DNA of 10,436 nt from an uncultured Lachnospiraceae bacterium (lineage in GTDB: Bacteria; Bacillota; Clostridia; Lachnospirales; Lachnospiraceae), in contig CAMJKC010000050.1 of assembly GCA_946406305.1 (NCBI GenBank), forward strand, positions 1 through 10,436. Reading direction: 5' to 3'. This document shows, piece after piece, positions 1 to 6,821 of the stretch. The notes under the pieces are model-generated. The model searched no databases. It was given only the letters and a program-made list of their open reading frames with translations, and was not told the DNA's origin. The position numbers and the translations under genes were made by a program. Positions within the stretch are counted from its first letter, which is position 1, and each line of letters opens with the position of its first letter.

Positions 1-785
1 CAAATGCAACTAAATATAGATGTATATTTAATGTAGTAAATGGTGATGATTTTGTCCCAGAACTTCCTATGAAAGGATGTGGATGGACGAAGTACGGTAG
101 GGTGGCAGGGAAATCTTTTTGGAACACATTTTGGACAAATCAAAGTAAGCTAAATATAAGCATAACATTAGAACCAAATTATGGACCACAGATACAAGGG
201 AACTATAATTTATATAAATTTGCAACAGAATATTGTGGTAACTCAGATAATCCAGGAGAGATTTCAAAAGCGTTTTCCAATATATTCAATAATAAGGAAA
301 ATATGCGAAGTGAAGCATATACATTTAATAATGATTTTAGTTTAGATTTAACTAAATACAGTAATGAACCAAGTAAAGAAGTTTTTAGGTGGGCAATGCC
401 ATTTCAAAAATTAGAGTATCTTGGAAGTGAAACCATAACACGAAATTTTAATTTTGATGGAAGTCATATATCACAACCATTAACAAGAACAGAATATAAG
501 TTTGAACAAAAGTTATCTCCGCAATATTTGTTTTCTAGTCTTGCAGAGATGATGCATGAGTATTCAGATTATGAGAATGAAGTTGACAAGAAAGGATATA
601 GAAAAAAAGTTAATAATAAGCTTGATTTTTTTACAATGCGGTTACCTAAAAAGTTTCACTATGCAAGGAAAAGTTTTTTCAGTTTTGTTCCATTGAACTT
701 AAGAGGATTGTATATAGAACATCCTCATTATATAGAAAGTTATTTTACTTTGACAAAAATTATTAATACAATTGATTTTAAATAG
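1..785 (+). CDS. Class 3 lipase-like toxin module, variant B, 3' part (5' end outside window)
   Basis: This is the C-terminal part of a lipase-type alpha/beta hydrolase. The reading frame is open from the window edge (first full codon at position 3) and ends in TAG at 783-785. It begins just after where the serine motif would lie, keeps the acid motif (VNGDDFVPELP, about 35-67), then a long variant-specific region, and ends with the conserved PHYIESY histidine motif and terminal IDFK. Without visible change it equals residues 119-378 of the copy at 4580-5716, so the missing part can be inferred from there. The first ATG, at 69, is internal to the lipase domain and not a credible start. Membrane protein I1 follows 12 bp downstream. 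Assignment to the lipase fold is solid by homology to the copy; the toxin role is inferred from the array. Confidence 0.8.
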   Translation, partial: NATKYRCIFNVVNGDDFVPELPMKGCGWTKYGRVAGKSFWNTFWTNQSKLNISITLEPNYGPQIQGNYNLYKFATEYCGNSDNPGEISKAFSNIFNNKENMRSEAYTFNNDFSLDLTKYSNEPSKEVFRWAMPFQKLEYLGSETITRNFNFDGSHISQPLTRTEYKFEQKLSPQYLFSSLAEMMHEYSDYENEVDKKGYRKKVNNKLDFFTMRLPKKFHYARKSFFSFVPLNLRGLYIEHPHYIESYFTLTKIINTIDFK

Positions 786-790
786 TGAGG
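785..790 (+). promoter_or_regulatory. Ribosome binding site of I1 (first copy)
   Basis: GTGAGG lies 7 bp before the ATG at 798 and overlaps the last base of the lipase B stop codon. It fixes the I1 start and suggests translational coupling to the upstream lipase. Confidence 0.7.
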
Positions 791-797
791 TAATAAT

Positions 798-1697
798 ATG
801 AAAGATGGAATAGGCAAGTTGATATTTGTATTAACAATAATATTCATATTATTATTATTTTCAAGTCCGTATTTATTTATAGAATTGTGGAATATTCAAT
901 CAGGTCGATCTACAATTTTTGAATTAACAATTAATGATATAAAAGATGATATTGATAGTGCAATTAATAAAGATAAGTACAATAAAATATTGAATGAGTA
1001 TATAAAAAATAAATTCGGTGATTCATTATCTGAAAAATTAAGAATTATTAAAAATGATGGTTGGCGCTATGTTGTTAAATTTGATGATATTATGGATGAA
1101 ACATTTTATATTGCGTATAACACAGGTAAATATAGTTGTAGTGATAATTTTGAACAAGTTATATCAAATGACAAGAAATTCCAACACCTCTATAGTGAAT
1201 GGGTTAAAAACCAGGTAGGTATAGAGGATGAGAATGTGGAGCTAGAATTTAAAGGAGCATTAAAAGGTGCAAGATGGGTTGGAGATGAGCCATATATAGA
1301 TTTTAGCAAAATTACTTCTTTAGATAATTTGATAGAAGACATTTGTAAAAATACACATAATTTATATTTATATAGTATAGATAAAAAAATATCTAATAGA
1401 GAAACAAAAGATGATTGGCTACAAACATCAAAGATGCTTAGAGACGAGTATGTTGATAAGATTAAAGATTTTAATCTAAGTTTAATATGGGATAATGAAG
1501 TTTCTGTAAAGTTATACTATTATGATGTTGATTTAGTAAATGATAGATATAATCATATAGGTTTAAAAAAAGATAATACGAATTTTTATTACATTTTGTT
1601 TAATTTGCAAAACAACGATATAAAGTATTTATGTAACTATTATGATTGTACTGGAGCTTCAGTATTGCAAAGCTGGCTTAAAGAAATAGATGATTAA
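798..1697 (+). CDS. I1: single-pass membrane protein, putative immunity partner of lipase B (first copy)
   Basis: A 299-residue protein with a short positive N-terminus and one hydrophobic segment (about residues 7-29), then a polar region probably exposed outside the cell. There is no lipobox cysteine, so it looks like an uncleaved anchor. Residues 67-74 (NEYIKNKFG-like) and the block at 127-150 (KFQHLYSEWVKNQVG, then IEDENVE) recur in I2 and I3; PYIDF at about 165-169 is also shared. The remaining sequence is specific to I1. It sits immediately downstream of lipase B, as immunity genes sit behind their toxins. I do not recognise a named family. Immunity to the lipase is inferred from position, membrane anchoring and the conserved-core/variable-flank pattern. 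An identical copy lies at 5729-6628. The end overlaps the next short ORF by 8 bp. Confidence 0.65.
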   Translation: MKDGIGKLIFVLTIIFILLLFSSPYLFIELWNIQSGRSTIFELTINDIKDDIDSAINKDKYNKILNEYIKNKFGDSLSEKLRIIKNDGWRYVVKFDDIMDETFYIAYNTGKYSCSDNFEQVISNDKKFQHLYSEWVKNQVGIEDENVELEFKGALKGARWVGDEPYIDFSKITSLDNLIEDICKNTHNLYLYSIDKKISNRETKDDWLQTSKMLRDEYVDKIKDFNLSLIWDNEVSVKLYYYDVDLVNDRYNHIGLKKDNTNFYYILFNLQNNDIKYLCNYYDCTGASVLQSWLKEIDD

Positions 1698-1887
1698 AGT
1701 TAAAGATATTGTAAAAGACACATTCGCACAAGTAAAATATAATATATATAAGGAACGACAGCAATTTTTACAAGACCATAATAAAGACAATTCGTGTGAC
1801 AGGAAAGAAGATAAAGAAAATTATTTAAATATAGATGCAGTAACAGAGAGTAGAGCTAAAGGCAAAACAGATTCAGAAGTAATATAA
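1690..1887 (+). CDS. Short 65-codon ORF in frame with lipase A, ending at TAA (possible disrupted 5' part)
   Basis: A 65-residue lysine- and aspartate-rich reading frame (begins MIKVKDIVKDTF, ends KGKTDSEVI). It overlaps the I1 stop through ATGATTAA (1690-1697) and has no clear Shine-Dalgarno. The first half could form a charged helix; there is no signal peptide or membrane segment. It is in the same frame as the lipase A module: TAA at 1885-1887, then one ATA codon, then the ATG at 1891. So it may be a remnant of the linker 5' to the TSP3 motif, separated by a nonsense codon, or a small independent coupled gene. It is repeated unchanged, stop included, at 6621-6818. No family recognised. Confidence 0.4.
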   Translation: MIKVKDIVKDTFAQVKYNIYKERQQFLQDHNKDNSCDRKEDKENYLNIDAVTESRAKGKTDSEVI

Positions 1888-1890
1888 ATA

Positions 1891-3759
1891 ATGAGAAATG
1901 ATAGCGCAAAACTACAAGTCCGCCTTTGGAAGTATAAATCCAATCCAGTATTAAAAGATACAGATTTTGATGGATTAGAAGATGGGTTTGGATATGAAAT
2001 AAAAAATGGAATAGAAGTTCCAGTAGCCCTTAATATACCATATGATAAAAGGCCAAAAGATAATTATTTTACAGGAAGAATGCATACTACAAGAATGACT
2101 GGGAATGATGCCATAAAAGTAGATATGAATATGGACTATAGATATTTCTTTTTAAGTAATAAAATGTATTATGATGAATTATCAACTATGTCATTACTTT
2201 ATGCCAATAGCATATATAGGAAAGGTTCAGGGCAATCTATGCATAGTGGACTTCAATTAAGGTCTGCAAATAATTTGATAAATATAAATAATGGCAAATT
2301 ACTATATAGTAAGGAAGAAATAGATAATATAAGTATTGATAGTTTTAATAACTTGCAAGTAAAAGAAATGATGGAGCATTTTGGGTTTAAGGATGTAAAG
2401 ACATATTATATGGGGGAAGAAGGAGATGAAGCGGCTGATGGTGCAGATGTATGTAGGGGGTATAAAGACACACATAAAGGTAAAGTTGCACTTGGATATA
2501 AAAATATAGAGTATCACGGACTATATAAGACAGTCATAGGCATAGTAATAAGAGGAACTGCAGAAGATGATGACTGGGATAGTGATTTTGATATGGGGGA
2601 TTTAGATCTAAGAGACGAATTAAATTATGCTGGGGGTAGAAAGAATTATGATGATAATTATGATAAAATCTATATCAAGTTATTAAATGGTATATTAAAC
2701 TATGATAAAAAATATGCTACTGAACTTTTACATTTTGCAGGAGGCTATCCCGACTGGATTTGGGACTACCACCATGCTGGATTTGATATAGTATCAAATA
2801 GAATACTGGAAGTATTAAACGAGTATATTACAGCATACGACTCAAATTTTGAAAATGATATATGTTTCTGGGTCACAGGTCATAGTATGGGTGGTGGAGT
2901 AGCAAATCTTGTAGCAGCAAGTTTAGTGTATGGTGAGTGTGGAGGGAATGTAGATAATGTATATTGCTATACATTTGCTGCACCTAACACATATTATTTA
3001 ACTGATAAGGATGAAGAAGCTGGTTATCCAAATGCAACTAAATATAGATGTATATTTAATGTAGTAAATGGTGATGATTTTGTGACTAAAGTTCCTATGA
3101 AGGAATGTAATTGGACACGATATGGTAGGGTGGCAATTAAAAGTATAGAAAACGATGTTAAACCAGCATTAAAACAATTTATAGGGCCTATTCAAAATAA
3201 ACATCATTATAATTACATAATTGATGATTATAAATCAAATAAAGCTGCTGTAGATATTGTAATTATTGCATTTGATGGAATGTATGATGATAAAAATAAT
3301 ATGAGAAATGATAGTTATACATATGATAATAAAGTAGGGAAAGCGGATATAAAATATAAAACGAAAGAAGATTTAGAAGAAAATATATTATATTATGCTG
3401 AATATACTAAGCCATATCAGAAAAATAATTTTCATAAAGGATTATTTAAGAGTAATTATATACAAAATCAAATGCCTGCATATTTAATGTTGAGTATTGC
3501 ATATTCAATGCATAGTTATATAAAAGATAAAGATACAGGCGAATATAGATTACAAAATAATAATAAAAAGTTTTTAGACCAAGATGTATCAGAGAATCAA
3601 TATATATTATTGACATCGAGGTTTGGTTTTAATTCATGGGGAGCAAAATGGTCATTGGTTGCAACAGGATCTCCAATAATTAATGGTGTAGAATGTCCTC
3701 ATTATCTTGAAAGTTATTATACATTAACTGAAGAAATATCAACTCTTGATTTTAAGTAA
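1891..3759 (+). CDS. Lipase-type toxin module, variant A (class 3 lipase fold with TSP3-like linker)
   Basis: A 622-residue protein, probably an esterase or phospholipase acting on membrane lipids. Residues 18-31 carry SNP...DTDFDGLED, a thrombospondin type 3-like calcium-binding linker. Residues 59-76 (YFTGRMHTTRMTGNDAIKV) are a linker found in all the toxin modules here. The lipase domain starts near 190: IVIRGTAEDDDW (218-229, oxyanion-side RGT), GHSMGGG with nucleophile Ser332, YTFAAPNTY (360-368), acid Asp396 or Asp395 in NGDDFV, and His604 in PHYLESY, which fits the H..E.Y context of class 3 lipases. His541 (SMHSY) is a second conserved candidate. The region between acid and histidine is variant-specific. 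There is no signal peptide or secretion domain and no good Shine-Dalgarno before 1891, so it looks like an orphan C-terminal module. Residues 1-175 equal those of variant C. I2 follows 11 bp downstream. Confidence 0.8.
   Translation: MRNDSAKLQVRLWKYKSNPVLKDTDFDGLEDGFGYEIKNGIEVPVALNIPYDKRPKDNYFTGRMHTTRMTGNDAIKVDMNMDYRYFFLSNKMYYDELSTMSLLYANSIYRKGSGQSMHSGLQLRSANNLININNGKLLYSKEEIDNISIDSFNNLQVKEMMEHFGFKDVKTYYMGEEGDEAADGADVCRGYKDTHKGKVALGYKNIEYHGLYKTVIGIVIRGTAEDDDWDSDFDMGDLDLRDELNYAGGRKNYDDNYDKIYIKLLNGILNYDKKYATELLHFAGGYPDWIWDYHHAGFDIVSNRILEVLNEYITAYDSNFENDICFWVTGHSMGGGVANLVAASLVYGECGGNVDNVYCYTFAAPNTYYLTDKDEEAGYPNATKYRCIFNVVNGDDFVTKVPMKECNWTRYGRVAIKSIENDVKPALKQFIGPIQNKHHYNYIIDDYKSNKAAVDIVIIAFDGMYDDKNNMRNDSYTYDNKVGKADIKYKTKEDLEENILYYAEYTKPYQKNNFHKGLFKSNYIQNQMPAYLMLSIAYSMHSYIKDKDTGEYRLQNNNKKFLDQDVSENQYILLTSRFGFNSWGAKWSLVATGSPIINGVECPHYLESYYTLTEEISTLDFK
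2779..3083 (+). repeat. 305-bp near-identical block in lipase A (partner 4682-4986)
   Basis: Codes for the serine-motif to acid-motif part of the lipase domain. It matches 4682-4986 (offset 1903) with a single difference, A at 2840 versus T at 4743. The flanks diverge on both sides. The last 55 bp (3029-3083) also match positions 1-55. Confidence 0.85.
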
Positions 3760-3764
3760 AGGTG
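3758..3764 (+). promoter_or_regulatory. Ribosome binding site of I2
   Basis: AAAGGTG overlaps the lipase A stop codon and lies 6 bp before the ATG at 3771. It argues against the in-frame GTG at 3762, which is part of the site itself. Confidence 0.7.
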
Positions 3765-3770
3765 ATTAAT

Positions 3771-4598
3771 ATGGTTAAAAAGATGCTGAAAACGATTTCA
3801 TTAATAGTTTTGATTATAATATTTTTTTTGATGCTTGCATCTACTATTATATTTAAAGAACCCTTATTTCCGTTTAAATTCACTAAGTATATTTTAACAT
3901 ATAAATATGCCAATTATAAAATAAATAAAGAAGATACGATTAAAGAAGAACAGTATAGAAATATTAATATAAAAACTGCAGATGAATGGGTACATAAATA
4001 TTTTGGAGCAGTTGTTAGTGAAGTTGTAGAATGTGAATATATTGGTAAGCGAAAAGGGTGGCATCCAGATTCTGAATTTGTAATTCATATGCCATTTTGT
4101 AATGATAAAAAAATTTTTGTAGAAAGTGAAACTGAAAAAGTTTTTACAAGAGATTTTGATATTGCAACTGACCCGAAATTCCAACACCTATACTCTGAAT
4201 GGGTAAAGAAACAAGTAGGTATAGAAGATGAGAATGTGGAGTTTGGGTTCACATTGATCTTTGAAGAACCATATATAGATTTTGATAAGATAACTACTTT
4301 ATCTGAAGACTATAGAGAAGTGTTTGAGAATACACATGATTTATTTTTAAACAAAATAGAATTAAAGAACATAACTGAAGTAAATGATAATTATATTGAC
4401 CTTTTTTACAATATCAAGAATAATTATTATTATAAAATTGTAGACTTATTAGGTAGCCCAAATAAAATAAGGTTATCTGTATATTTTGATGATTATAGAT
4501 TTAATTATAATTTCCCAGAAGAAGAACTTGAAAGTATAAGTAAAATGAATGAACATCCAGATGAACATAATGGACTCATATGGTCAAGAATATATTAG
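3771..4598 (+). CDS. I2: single-pass membrane protein, putative immunity partner of lipase A
   Basis: A 275-residue protein starting MVKKMLKTIS, with a strong hydrophobic segment at about residues 8-28 after a positively charged N-terminus. The rest is polar and probably extracytoplasmic. DEWVHKYFG (71-79) matches the N(E/K)YI.N.(F/Y)G motif of I1 and I3. The shared core covers 136-160 (KFQHLYSEWVKKQVG, IEDENVEFGF) and 167-190 (PYIDFDKITTLSEDYREVF, ENTHD). The core is closer to I3 than to I1. The C-terminus (EHNGLIWSRIY) lacks the hydrophobic strand seen near the ends of I1 (NFYYILFNLQN) and I3 (DFAFIFDLHNF), and it coincides with the junction to truncated lipase B. The natural C-terminus may therefore have been lost. 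The immunity role is inferred from position behind lipase A; no named family recognised. Confidence 0.65.
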   Translation: MVKKMLKTISLIVLIIIFFLMLASTIIFKEPLFPFKFTKYILTYKYANYKINKEDTIKEEQYRNINIKTADEWVHKYFGAVVSEVVECEYIGKRKGWHPDSEFVIHMPFCNDKKIFVESETEKVFTRDFDIATDPKFQHLYSEWVKKQVGIEDENVEFGFTLIFEEPYIDFDKITTLSEDYREVFENTHDLFLNKIELKNITEVNDNYIDLFYNIKNNYYYKIVDLLGSPNKIRLSVYFDDYRFNYNFPEEELESISKMNEHPDEHNGLIWSRIY

Positions 4599-5716
4599 AT
4601 AAGTATGATAAAAAATATGCTACTGAACTTGCTCATTTTGCATATGGTTATCCAGACTGGATCTGGGACTACCACCACGCAGGATTTGATATAGTATCAA
4701 ATAGAATACTGGAAGTATTAAACGAGTATATTACAGCATACGTCTCAAATTTTGAAAATGATATATGTTTCTGGGTCACAGGTCATAGTATGGGTGGTGG
4801 AGTAGCAAATCTTGTAGCAGCAAGTTTAGTGTATGGTGAGTGTGGAGGGAATGTAGATAATGTATATTGCTATACATTTGCTGCACCTAACACATATTAT
4901 TTAACTGATAAGGATGAAGAAGCTGGTTATCCAAATGCAACTAAATATAGATGTATATTTAATGTAGTAAATGGTGATGATTTTGTCCCAGAACTTCCTA
5001 TGAAAGGATGTGGATGGACGAAGTACGGTAGGGTGGCAGGGAAATCTTTTTGGAACACATTTTGGACAAATCAAAGTAAGCTAAATATAAGCATAACATT
5101 AGAACCAAATTATGGACCACAGATACAAGGGAACTATAATTTATATAAATTTGCAACAGAATATTGTGGTAACTCAGATAATCCAGGAGAGATTTCAAAA
5201 GCGTTTTCCAATATATTCAATAATAAGGAAAATATGCGAAGTGAAGCATATACATTTAATAATGATTTTAGTTTAGATTTAACTAAATACAGTAATGAAC
5301 CAAGTAAAGAAGTTTTTAGGTGGGCAATGCCATTTCAAAAATTAGAGTATCTTGGAAGTGAAACCATAACACGAAATTTTAATTTTGATGGAAGTCATAT
5401 ATCACAACCATTAACAAGAACAGAATATAAGTTTGAACAAAAGTTATCTCCGCAATATTTGTTTTCTAGTCTTGCAGAGATGATGCATGAGTATTCAGAT
5501 TATGAGAATGAAGTTGACAAGAAAGGATATAGAAAAAAAGTTAATAATAAGCTTGATTTTTTTACAATGCGGTTACCTAAAAAGTTTCACTATGCAAGGA
5601 AAAGTTTTTTCAGTTTTGTTCCATTGAACTTAAGAGGATTGTATATAGAACATCCTCATTATATAGAAAGTTATTTTACTTTGACAAAAATTATTAATAC
5701 AATTGATTTTAAATAG
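4580..5716 (+). CDS. N-terminally truncated lipase toxin module, variant B
   Basis: A 378-residue reading frame that begins inside the lipase domain. Compared with variants A and C it lacks the TSP3 linker, the MHTTR linker and the IVIRGTAEDDDW segment expected to supply part of the oxyanion hole and core sheet. It keeps YHHAGFDIVSNR (31-42), GHSMGGG with Ser70, the acid motif NGDDFVPELP (Asp134 or Asp133), MMHEY (His303), and the C-terminal PHYIESY (His360) with terminal IDFK. The ATG at 4580 lies within I2 (19 bp overlap) and has no Shine-Dalgarno, so independent expression is doubtful; it may be a silent orphan cassette or pseudogene. Residues 119-378 equal the fragment at 1-785. Bases 4682-4986 match lipase A with one change, giving Val55 where A has Asp. 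I1 follows. Confidence 0.75.
   Translation: MVKNILDKYDKKYATELAHFAYGYPDWIWDYHHAGFDIVSNRILEVLNEYITAYVSNFENDICFWVTGHSMGGGVANLVAASLVYGECGGNVDNVYCYTFAAPNTYYLTDKDEEAGYPNATKYRCIFNVVNGDDFVPELPMKGCGWTKYGRVAGKSFWNTFWTNQSKLNISITLEPNYGPQIQGNYNLYKFATEYCGNSDNPGEISKAFSNIFNNKENMRSEAYTFNNDFSLDLTKYSNEPSKEVFRWAMPFQKLEYLGSETITRNFNFDGSHISQPLTRTEYKFEQKLSPQYLFSSLAEMMHEYSDYENEVDKKGYRKKVNNKLDFFTMRLPKKFHYARKSFFSFVPLNLRGLYIEHPHYIESYFTLTKIINTIDFK
4682..4986 (+). repeat. 305-bp near-identical block in lipase B (partner 2779-3083)
   Basis: Partner of the block in lipase A. Homology to A extends left, more diverged, to about 4604, where a 27-bp identical stretch (4604-4630, matching 2701-2727) marks the start of the truncated B module. 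Confidence 0.85.
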
Positions 5717-5721
5717 TGAGG
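5716..5721 (+). promoter_or_regulatory. Ribosome binding site of I1 (second copy)
   Basis: GTGAGG lies 7 bp before the ATG at 5729, the same arrangement as the copy at 785-790. Confidence 0.7.
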
Positions 5722-5728
5722 TAATAAT

Positions 5729-6628
5729 ATGAAAGATGGAATAGGCAAGTTGATATTTGTATTAACAATAATATTCATATTATTATTATTTTCAAGTCCG
5801 TATTTATTTATAGAATTGTGGAATATTCAATCAGGTCGATCTACAATTTTTGAATTAACAATTAATGATATAAAAGATGATATTGATAGTGCAATTAATA
5901 AAGATAAGTACAATAAAATATTGAATGAGTATATAAAAAATAAATTCGGTGATTCATTATCTGAAAAATTAAGAATTATTAAAAATGATGGTTGGCGCTA
6001 TGTTGTTAAATTTGATGATATTATGGATGAAACATTTTATATTGCGTATAACACAGGTAAATATAGTTGTAGTGATAATTTTGAACAAGTTATATCAAAT
6101 GACAAGAAATTCCAACACCTCTATAGTGAATGGGTTAAAAACCAGGTAGGTATAGAGGATGAGAATGTGGAGCTAGAATTTAAAGGAGCATTAAAAGGTG
6201 CAAGATGGGTTGGAGATGAGCCATATATAGATTTTAGCAAAATTACTTCTTTAGATAATTTGATAGAAGACATTTGTAAAAATACACATAATTTATATTT
6301 ATATAGTATAGATAAAAAAATATCTAATAGAGAAACAAAAGATGATTGGCTACAAACATCAAAGATGCTTAGAGACGAGTATGTTGATAAGATTAAAGAT
6401 TTTAATCTAAGTTTAATATGGGATAATGAAGTTTCTGTAAAGTTATACTATTATGATGTTGATTTAGTAAATGATAGATATAATCATATAGGTTTAAAAA
6501 AAGATAATACGAATTTTTATTACATTTTGTTTAATTTGCAAAACAACGATATAAAGTATTTATGTAACTATTATGATTGTACTGGAGCTTCAGTATTGCA
6601 AAGCTGGCTTAAAGAAATAGATGATTAA
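5729..6628 (+). CDS. I1: single-pass membrane protein, putative immunity partner of lipase B (second copy)
   Basis: This 299-residue protein is identical to the one encoded at 798-1697: one N-terminal membrane segment (about 7-29), the shared core at 127-150, and a variant-specific C-terminal half ending QSWLKEIDD. Here it lies behind the truncated lipase B. That keeps the B-I1 pair together in both repeats and supports cognate pairing. Having two identical copies raises dosage or reflects a recent duplication. Confidence 0.65.
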   Translation: MKDGIGKLIFVLTIIFILLLFSSPYLFIELWNIQSGRSTIFELTINDIKDDIDSAINKDKYNKILNEYIKNKFGDSLSEKLRIIKNDGWRYVVKFDDIMDETFYIAYNTGKYSCSDNFEQVISNDKKFQHLYSEWVKNQVGIEDENVELEFKGALKGARWVGDEPYIDFSKITSLDNLIEDICKNTHNLYLYSIDKKISNRETKDDWLQTSKMLRDEYVDKIKDFNLSLIWDNEVSVKLYYYDVDLVNDRYNHIGLKKDNTNFYYILFNLQNNDIKYLCNYYDCTGASVLQSWLKEIDD

Positions 6629-6818
6629 AGTTAAAGATATTGTAAAAGACACATTCGCACAAGTAAAATATAATATATATAAGGAACGACAGCAATTTTT
6701 ACAAGACCATAATAAAGACAATTCGTGTGACAGGAAAGAAGATAAAGAAAATTATTTAAATATAGATGCAGTAACAGAGAGTAGAGCTAAAGGCAAAACA
6801 GATTCAGAAGTAATATAA
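6621..6818 (+). CDS. Short 65-codon ORF in frame with lipase C, ending at TAA (second copy)
   Basis: Identical to the short ORF at 1690-1887, with the same 8-bp overlap with I1 and the same in-frame TAA (6816-6818) one codon before the ATG of the following lipase module. No Shine-Dalgarno is seen. It may be a disrupted 5' part of the lipase reading frame or a small coupled gene. No family recognised. Confidence 0.4.
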   Translation: MIKVKDIVKDTFAQVKYNIYKERQQFLQDHNKDNSCDRKEDKENYLNIDAVTESRAKGKTDSEVI

Positions 6819-6821
6819 ATA

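Larger units (their letters stand above)
1..2402 (+). repeat. Long direct repeat, left copy (partner 4932-7333)
   Basis: Position n here equals position n+4931 throughout, with no difference found by eye up to 2402; the first mismatch is 2403 (A) versus 7334 (T). The left edge is beyond the window. It contains the lipase B 3' part, I1, the short ORF and the first 170 codons of lipase A. Confidence 0.9.

Noticed and set aside
67..267. Minus-strand ORF of 66 codons (same at 4998-5198)
   Set aside because: Fully antisense to the conserved lipase B coding frame, with no ribosome site; a shadow of the + strand gene.
69..785. Treating the ATG at 69 as the start of a 238-residue protein
   Set aside because: The frame is open to the window edge and the upstream codons match lipase B residues 119 onward, so the ATG is an internal methionine.
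2302..2517. Minus-strand ORF of 71 codons
   Set aside because: Antisense to lipase A; Ile/Phe/Tyr-rich composition is that of reversed AT-rich coding sequence.
3762..3770. GTG at 3762 as the I2 start, and TTG at 8914 as the I3 start
   Set aside because: GTG 3762 is part of the AAAGGTG ribosome site, and TTG 8914 lies before the TAGGTG site inside lipase C; the ATGs at 3771 and 8935 are correctly spaced.
3894..4187. Minus-strand ORF of 97 codons
   Set aside because: Antisense to I2, Phe/Ile-rich shadow frame without a start signal.
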